In this document: one piece after another, positions 60,465 to 64,000 of the stretch
How the letters are laid out: every line of letters starts with the position of its first letter
How positions within the stretch are numbered: the stretch's first letter is position 1
Source: Flavobacterium akiainvivens
GTDB lineage: Bacteria; Bacteroidota; Bacteroidia; Flavobacteriales; Flavobacteriaceae
Assembly: GCF_001278115.1 (NCBI RefSeq)
Contig: NZ_LIYD01000005.1
Coordinates: 3,723,225-3,787,224 of the forward strand
Direction: 5' to 3'
Length of the DNA: 64,000 nucleotides
Translations under genes and position numbers: made by a program
The notes under the pieces: model-generated
Told to the model about the DNA's origin: nothing
Databases searched by the model: none
What the model saw: only the letters and a program-made list of their open reading frames with translations

Positions 60465-60668
60465 TTAGGCGGCAGCTTCGTGTTGCTTAAGCTCTTCTAC
60501 TACACTGCCTATGCTTTGTAGCTTATCTTCTATATAATCCAGGAACCCCTCAATGCGGTCGCGCAGGTTACTGAAAAATTCAATAATATCGTCTATATAG
60601 CCTTTTGCTTTTTCTATAAGCTTTAAAATGTACTGAAATACATTTTCTATGGTTTCCTGTATGTTCAT
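60465..60668 (-). CDS. Small amphipathic helical protein, unknown
   Basis: This 67-residue frame starts MNIQETIENVFQYILK and is a near-continuous amphipathic helix rich in Ile/Phe and Asp/Glu/Lys, with no signal peptide. I do not recognise it. Real-gene support: the pattern of polar and apolar residues is not random, and it has an A-rich leader as usual in this phylum. It could also be chance. Confidence 0.5.
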   Translation of the reverse strand: MNIQETIENVFQYILKLIEKAKGYIDDIIEFFSNLRDRIEGFLDYIEDKLQSIGSVVEELKQHEAAA

Positions 60669-60766
60669 GGCAATGTGATTTTTTAGATTATTACATCCAA
60701 ATTACAAAACCCCTGGGGCTAAGGCAAACACTTTGTGCAAATGTTAACGAAAGAGCTGCTGAGTTC

Positions 60767-60805
60767 TTTATTTAGAATTATGCTTCGACAGGCTCAGCAT
60801 GACTG
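60767..60805. repeat. 39-bp direct repeat, copy 1 (GCTTCGACAGGCTCAGC type)
   Basis: The sequence from tttatttagaatta through gcttcgacaggctcagcat to gactg is repeated exactly at 60918-60956, 151 bp later (start to start). The core GCTTCGACAGGCTCAGC is a widespread intergenic element. Confidence 0.85.
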
Positions 60806-60827
60806 ACTGCGTATGAGTGTAGCTATT

Positions 60828-60866
60828 CCCCTCCTCCGGAGGGGTGCCGAAGGCGGGGTGGGTTAA
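60828..60866. repeat. Palindromic repeat CCCCTCC-TCC-GGAGGGG
   Basis: CCCCTCC (60828-60834), loop TCC, GGAGGGG (60838-60844), then tgccgaaggcggggtgggtt. A GC-rich hairpin unlike the surrounding AT-rich spacer. Confidence 0.7.
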
Positions 60867-60874
60867 AAAGCAAT

Positions 60875-60920
60875 AAAAAAAACAGTCACCCTGAGCTTGT
60901 CGAAGGGCGACTGTTTTTTT
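60875..60920. terminator. Bidirectional terminator built from a repeat element
   Basis: An A-run is followed by CAGTCACCCT (60883-60892), an inner gagcttgtcga loop, AGGGCGACTG (60904-60913) and TTTTTTT. One mismatch in a 10-bp stem. The core is an inverted copy of the GCTTCGACAGGCTC family. On the minus strand it would end the namZ transcript. Confidence 0.7.
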
Positions 60921-60956
60921 ATTTAGAATTATGCTTCGACAGGCTCAGCATGACTG
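60918..60956. repeat. 39-bp direct repeat, copy 2
   Basis: Exact second copy of 60767-60805. It lies 34 bp from the namZ stop codon. Confidence 0.85.
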
Positions 60957-60990
60957 CGCGTGAAGAAAGTGCCGAATAATTCAGCAGCTC

Positions 60991-62232
60991 CTACTCATAT
61001 ATAAGATACTTCTTCCGCATCTTCTTAAAACTATCAAGCCCCGGTTTCCATGATGCGCGAATCTCCGCCTCACTCTTCCCGGCCTCAATTTGCTGCTGTA
61101 GTGTTTTGGTTCCCGCCAGCTTTGTAAAAAACGGAATAAAGAATTTCGATTTGTCTTTTGTTTCGCTATATGCTTTAATCAGCCATTTCAGTTCCAGCTG
61201 TTTTACTTTAGGCGCTTCGCTCAGGTCTTCGCCATAGCACACCTTGTCCTTAAGCGGTGGTTCTTTGGCGCCCTCGTTTGGCATTGGCGTAAAGCTAAAA
61301 CCCGTGTTGGGCAAATCAGGCGAACCGTATAGCTGGAACTGCTTGCTGGTGCCGCGGCCCAGGCTCACATTAGTACCTTCAAAAAAGCACAGGCTGGCAT
61401 ACAGGTTTATGGCCTGGTCGTTCGGAAGGTTGGGCGAGGGCTTAATCGGAAGGTGGTAAGGCATGTCGCGTTTGTAATTCAAACAGGGTATAACAGTCAG
61501 TTTACACTGCACGCCGTTTTTCAGCCACTTTTCACCATTAATCATCTGGCCGTATTCGCCTATGGTCATGCCGTGCAGCACGGGTATTTGGTGCATGCCC
61601 ACAAAGCTGCTGTTTTCTTTTTCAAGCGTAGGCCCGTCCACAATGCCGCCGTTGGGGTTGGGGCGGTCTAATATAATGAGTGGGATATTCTGCTCTGCGC
61701 AAGCCTCCATTATATAATGTAGTGATGATATATAGGTATAAAAGCGTGCACCCACATCCTGCAGGTCAAATACTAAAACATCAATCCCCGCCAGCTGTTC
61801 CGGCTTTGGCTTTTTATTATCCCCGTAAAGGGAAATAATAGGCAGCCCGGTTCTGGTATCTTTACCGTCTTTAATAAGTTCCCCCGCATCTGCTGTACCA
61901 CGGAAGCCGTGCTCAGGGGCGAAGATTTTTTTAAGGCCAACCTTTTTCGATATAAAAAAGTCAACCAGGTTTTCGGTTTTTCCATCAGTAGTAACAATTC
62001 CGGTCTGGTTGGTTACAATGCCAACGGCTTTCCCGTTAAGCATGGGAAGGTATTTCTCATAATTTTCTGCGCCGGTTTTTATTTCCTCAACCTGCTGCCT
62101 GCCATCTGCCATCTGCCCACTGCTTGTCTTTTGACTTTCGACTTTCGACTTTTCGACCGAAGCTGTTTTTCCGCACGCAGCAATCAGCACAAATGAGAAT
62201 AAAACTGTATTTTTGGACAAAGAAAACACCAT
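60991..62232 (-). CDS. namZ: DUF1343 / exo-beta-N-acetylmuramidase NamZ-type lipoprotein
   Basis: This lipoprotein should trim MurNAc from the non-reducing ends of peptidoglycan fragments, the reaction assigned to NamZ (GH171). The start at 62232 gives a lipobox (VLIAAC, lipid Cys20); a frame up to 62349 only adds antisense of the next gene. Family motifs are GIVTNQTGI, FAPEHGFRG, DLQDVGARFYTYISSL, LDRPNPNGG and SLGRGTSKQF. Residues about 26-47, between the lipid Cys and the domain, are encoded by two word repeats and look like a repeat-derived linker. Divergent from the permease gene with 4 bp between start codons. Confidence 0.92.
   Translation of the reverse strand: MVFSLSKNTVLFSFVLIAACGKTASVEKSKVESQKTSSGQMADGRQQVEEIKTGAENYEKYLPMLNGKAVGIVTNQTGIVTTDGKTENLVDFFISKKVGLKKIFAPEHGFRGTADAGELIKDGKDTRTGLPIISLYGDNKKPKPEQLAGIDVLVFDLQDVGARFYTYISSLHYIMEACAEQNIPLIILDRPNPNGGIVDGPTLEKENSSFVGMHQIPVLHGMTIGEYGQMINGEKWLKNGVQCKLTVIPCLNYKRDMPYHLPIKPSPNLPNDQAINLYASLCFFEGTNVSLGRGTSKQFQLYGSPDLPNTGFSFTPMPNEGAKEPPLKDKVCYGEDLSEAPKVKQLELKWLIKAYSETKDKSKFFIPFFTKLAGTKTLQQQIEAGKSEAEIRASWKPGLDSFKKMRKKYLIYE
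62092..62157. repeat. Two word repeats inside the namZ reading frame
   Basis: On the plus strand: ctgctgcctgccatctgccatctgcc (two word families in parts) up to about 62117, then reiterated gacttt / cgacttt words to about 62157. They are read in frame as namZ residues about 26-47. Confidence 0.75.
62208..62215 (+). promoter_or_regulatory. -7 element of the LolC-type gene, inside namZ
   Basis: TATTTTTG matches TANNTTTG exactly. It lies 21 bp before the TTG start at 62237 and within the antisense namZ coding region. Confidence 0.5.
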
Positions 62233-62236
62233 ACCG

Positions 62237-63472
62237 TTGAATTTAGAATATTTTATAGCCCGAAGGCTGGTTAGTTCAAAACAGCATAAAAGTAGTATAT
62301 CTGCCCCGATAATAAAAATTGCAATCATTGCCATTGCCATTGGGGTCATGATGATGATTATAGCTGTGGCAACCGGCGTGGGGCTTCAGGATAAAATCCG
62401 CGAAAAGATATCGGCCTTTAACGGACACATTATTATTACCAATTTTGATAATAACGAAAGCCAGGTTAGCGTAGCCCCGCTTTCGGCAAAGCAGAACTTT
62501 TATCCCACCTTTAAAAATATAGAAGGTATAAACCACGTGCAGGCCGTAGCCAGCAAGGCAGGTATTATCCGTACCGAAAAAGCATTTGAAGGTATTATCT
62601 TTAAAGGGGTAGGTAAAGATTATAAGTGGGATGCCATGCAGGAGTACCTTGTTTCGGGGCGCATACCCAGCCTGAAGGCCAACCTTAATGAAGAAGTACT
62701 GCTCAGCAAAACCCTGGCCAATAAACTACAGCTTAACCTGGGCGATAAATTCAATACCTATTTTATGAAAGAAGGCGGCAACGGCATGCCAAACCTGCGC
62801 CGTTTTGAGCTGGTAGGTATATATGAGTCGGGCTTTGGTGAGTTTGATGCCACTTATATGATAGGTGATATTCGCCATGTGCAGCGCATAAACAAGTGGC
62901 GCAATGGCGAAGTAGGCGCTTTTGAAGTATTTATAGATGACTTTACTAAAATATCTGAAAAGGGGGAGGAAGTGTATAAAGCCATACCCAGCACCCTAAA
63001 TGCCGAAACCATACAGGAAAAATACATTAATATATTTGAGTGGCTCAGGCTGTTTGATGTAAATATTATGGTAATCATTATTATTATGGTGGTTGTAGCT
63101 ACTATAAATATGGTGGTGGCCATACTGGTTCTTATCCTGGAGCGCACCCAAATGGTAGGCATGCTCAAGGCACTTGGGGCAAATAACTGGAGCGTGCGCA
63201 AAATTTTCCTGTACAATTCGGCCTACCTTATTATAAAAGGGCTGCTTTGGGGCAACGGAATTGCATTTGCATTGCTGCTTGCGCAGAAGTATTTTGGCAT
63301 AATTACCCTCGATCCGCAAAATTATTATGTAAGTGTGGCACCGGTATCACTACATCTGCCGGCCATTTTAATAATAAATGTAGGTACAATTGCTGTTTGT
63401 ACCGCCCTTTTATTAATCCCGTCTTATATAATAACAAAGATTTCTCCGGTAAAAGCACTTCGTTTCGACTAA
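62237..63472 (+). CDS. LolC/LolE (FtsX-like) ABC transporter permease
   Basis: This inner-membrane permease of the lipoprotein-release type probably works with a LolD ATPase found elsewhere. It has one N-terminal helix (about residues 25-45, IKIAIIAIAIGVMMMIIAVATG), a large periplasmic domain, and three C-terminal helices (from about residue 275). A TTG start at 62237 gives MNLEYFIARRL, the usual N terminus for flavobacterial members; no ATG is available there, and the TTG at 62213 falls in the -7 box. The gene diverges from namZ. Confidence 0.88.
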   Translation: MNLEYFIARRLVSSKQHKSSISAPIIKIAIIAIAIGVMMMIIAVATGVGLQDKIREKISAFNGHIIITNFDNNESQVSVAPLSAKQNFYPTFKNIEGINHVQAVASKAGIIRTEKAFEGIIFKGVGKDYKWDAMQEYLVSGRIPSLKANLNEEVLLSKTLANKLQLNLGDKFNTYFMKEGGNGMPNLRRFELVGIYESGFGEFDATYMIGDIRHVQRINKWRNGEVGAFEVFIDDFTKISEKGEEVYKAIPSTLNAETIQEKYINIFEWLRLFDVNIMVIIIIMVVVATINMVVAILVLILERTQMVGMLKALGANNWSVRKIFLYNSAYLIIKGLLWGNGIAFALLLAQKYFGIITLDPQNYYVSVAPVSLHLPAILIINVGTIAVCTALLLIPSYIITKISPVKALRFD

Positions 63473-63604
63473 GGCAACTATCAAAATCTGTTGTTTTTTC
63501 AGAAACCGGTACTGCTGAATGAAAATTCTTCAAAAACCTTGTTTTTGTAAGTGTTCGTATTATCAGAATGTTAAGAAAAAGTTTTAAAAAAAGTGTTTTA
63601 AAAG

Positions 63605-63635
63605 TTTGCGAAAGTGCAAAAGGGTGTTACTTTTG
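63605..63635 (+). promoter_or_regulatory. Tandem promoter 1 (TTTG-N19-TACTTTTG)
   Basis: TTTG (63605-63608), exactly 19 nt, then TACTTTTG (63628-63635), a full consensus match. The -7 box lies within a palindrome (GTGCAAAAG 63614-63622 and CTTTTGCAC 63630-63638). It is followed by GCACCCGC. Confidence 0.85.
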
Positions 63636-63741
63636 CACCCGCAATCAAGCAACGTTCTACACTTACTGAAAACAACGGCAAAGCTGGTTTTACATCAGAA
63701 AAGTCTTCAAAAAAATAAATTTGAAAAAAGTTGTTGAAAGA

Positions 63742-63772
63742 TTAGGAAGTAAAGAAAAAGTTACTACTTTTG
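63742..63772 (+). promoter_or_regulatory. Tandem promoter 2 (TTAG-N19-TACTTTTG)
   Basis: TTAG (63742-63745), 19 nt, TACTTTTG (63765-63772), again followed by GCACCCGC as in promoter 1. Confidence 0.75.
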
Positions 63773-63899
63773 CACCCGCTACAACAGCGACGCTCTTAGA
63801 AAGATTGAAAGACGGATTGGTTAACAGAAAAGCTGAGTTACTATAAAGAATGAGGTTTTGGAATTAGCCAAAAAGTTTAAAAAAAAGTTTTAAAAAAGC

Positions 63900-63931
63900 T
63901 TGGATTTAAAGGGGAAAAGATTTTATCTTTG
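63900..63931 (+). promoter_or_regulatory. Tandem promoter 3 (TTG-N21-TATCTTTG)
   Basis: TTG (63900-63902), 21 nt, TATCTTTG (63924-63931), preceded by A/T-runs. It is the closest to the window edge. GAGAGGTT occurs twice after it. Confidence 0.7.
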
Positions 63932-64000
63932 CCCTCCCAAACTGAGAGGTTCGGGACATAATGAGAGGTTAAAGTGAAGCTTTAAACGGTAAGAAAAAAA

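Larger units (their letters stand above)
60669..60990. other. Repeat-filled intergenic region
   Basis: No gene seen. It holds a 39-bp exact direct repeat (two copies), a CCCCTCC palindrome and a bidirectional terminator made from an inverted copy of the same repeat family. Confidence 0.8.
63473..64000. other. Gene-free region with tandem promoters running off the window
   Basis: No reading frame of note. The region is AT-rich with A-runs before each promoter, and holds three promoter units (see separate entries), all directed to the right. Nothing else was recognised. Confidence 0.8.

Noticed and set aside
62233..62349. Extended start of namZ over the permease gene
   Set aside because: It would place 39 residues before the lipoprotein signal and is antisense to conserved permease codons.
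63473..64000. Start of a 16S rRNA gene within the window
   Set aside because: No 16S sequence features are present; only promoter-like units are visible.

Overview
The window reads as chromosomal DNA from a member of the Flavobacteriaceae, Flavobacterium or a close relative, with a GC content that looks to be in the mid-40s percent by eye (not counted). The pointers are the mraY-murD-ftsW-murG-murC-ftsQ-ftsA-ftsZ order, an FtsZ with a very long tail, a SusC/SusD polysaccharide utilisation locus (PUL) run by a hybrid two-component protein, promoters of the Bacteroidetes type (TTTG, about 19-22 bp, TANNTTTG), and an ExbB/ExbD/ExbD/TonB operon.

Layout. 1-11433: cell wall and division (dcw) cluster ending in ftsZ, then yqeY and a tRNA-Arg(CCG). 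11628-14368 (minus): DKNYY protein, a frameshifted DinB-family gene, a short-chain dehydrogenase and its TetR-type regulator, with a readable promoter/operator overlap. 14498-15787: flavin amine oxidase. 15961-34209: PUL of GH2, tandem-domain GH43, hybrid two-component regulator, SusC, SusD, GH5 with a ricin-type lectin domain, and a second GH2. 34289-38127: RluA-type pseudouridine synthase, a lipoprotein, a PAP2 phosphatase and an NAD(P)-binding protein. 38209-43953: two paralogous 7TM-sensor histidine kinases, a lone receiver, and a receiver fused to a class III nucleotidyl cyclase. 44114-46103 (minus): patatin-like lipase and a membrane protein. 46607-49270: a 52-residue membrane protein, kynurenine 3-monooxygenase and an AT-rich orphan gene. 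49814-57171: exbB-exbD-exbD-tonB followed by a small membrane protein, three secreted proteins made only of a TonB C-terminal-like domain, a PstS-like lipoprotein and a TPR protein. 57277-63472: queE and small genes, a NamZ-type (DUF1343) lipoprotein, and a LolC/FtsX-type permease whose start lies 4 bp from the namZ start. 63473-64000 has no gene but carries three tandem strong promoters firing off the right edge, probably into an rRNA or other stable RNA operon.

How the parts work together. The PUL encodes sensing (hybrid regulator), outer-membrane capture and import (SusCD, surface lipoproteins) and hydrolysis of what is probably a galactose- and arabinose-containing plant glycan. The TonB operon would energise SusC-type import. 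The kinase/cyclase block looks like a route from an extracellular signal to a cyclic nucleotide instead of to transcription.

The most unusual things seen are the three free-standing TonB-CTD proteins, the 7TM-kinase to adenylyl-cyclase block, and many intergenic repeats built from short reiterated words. Two of these word families have been absorbed in frame into the namZ coding sequence. All functional statements rest on motif recognition by eye; no database search was run.
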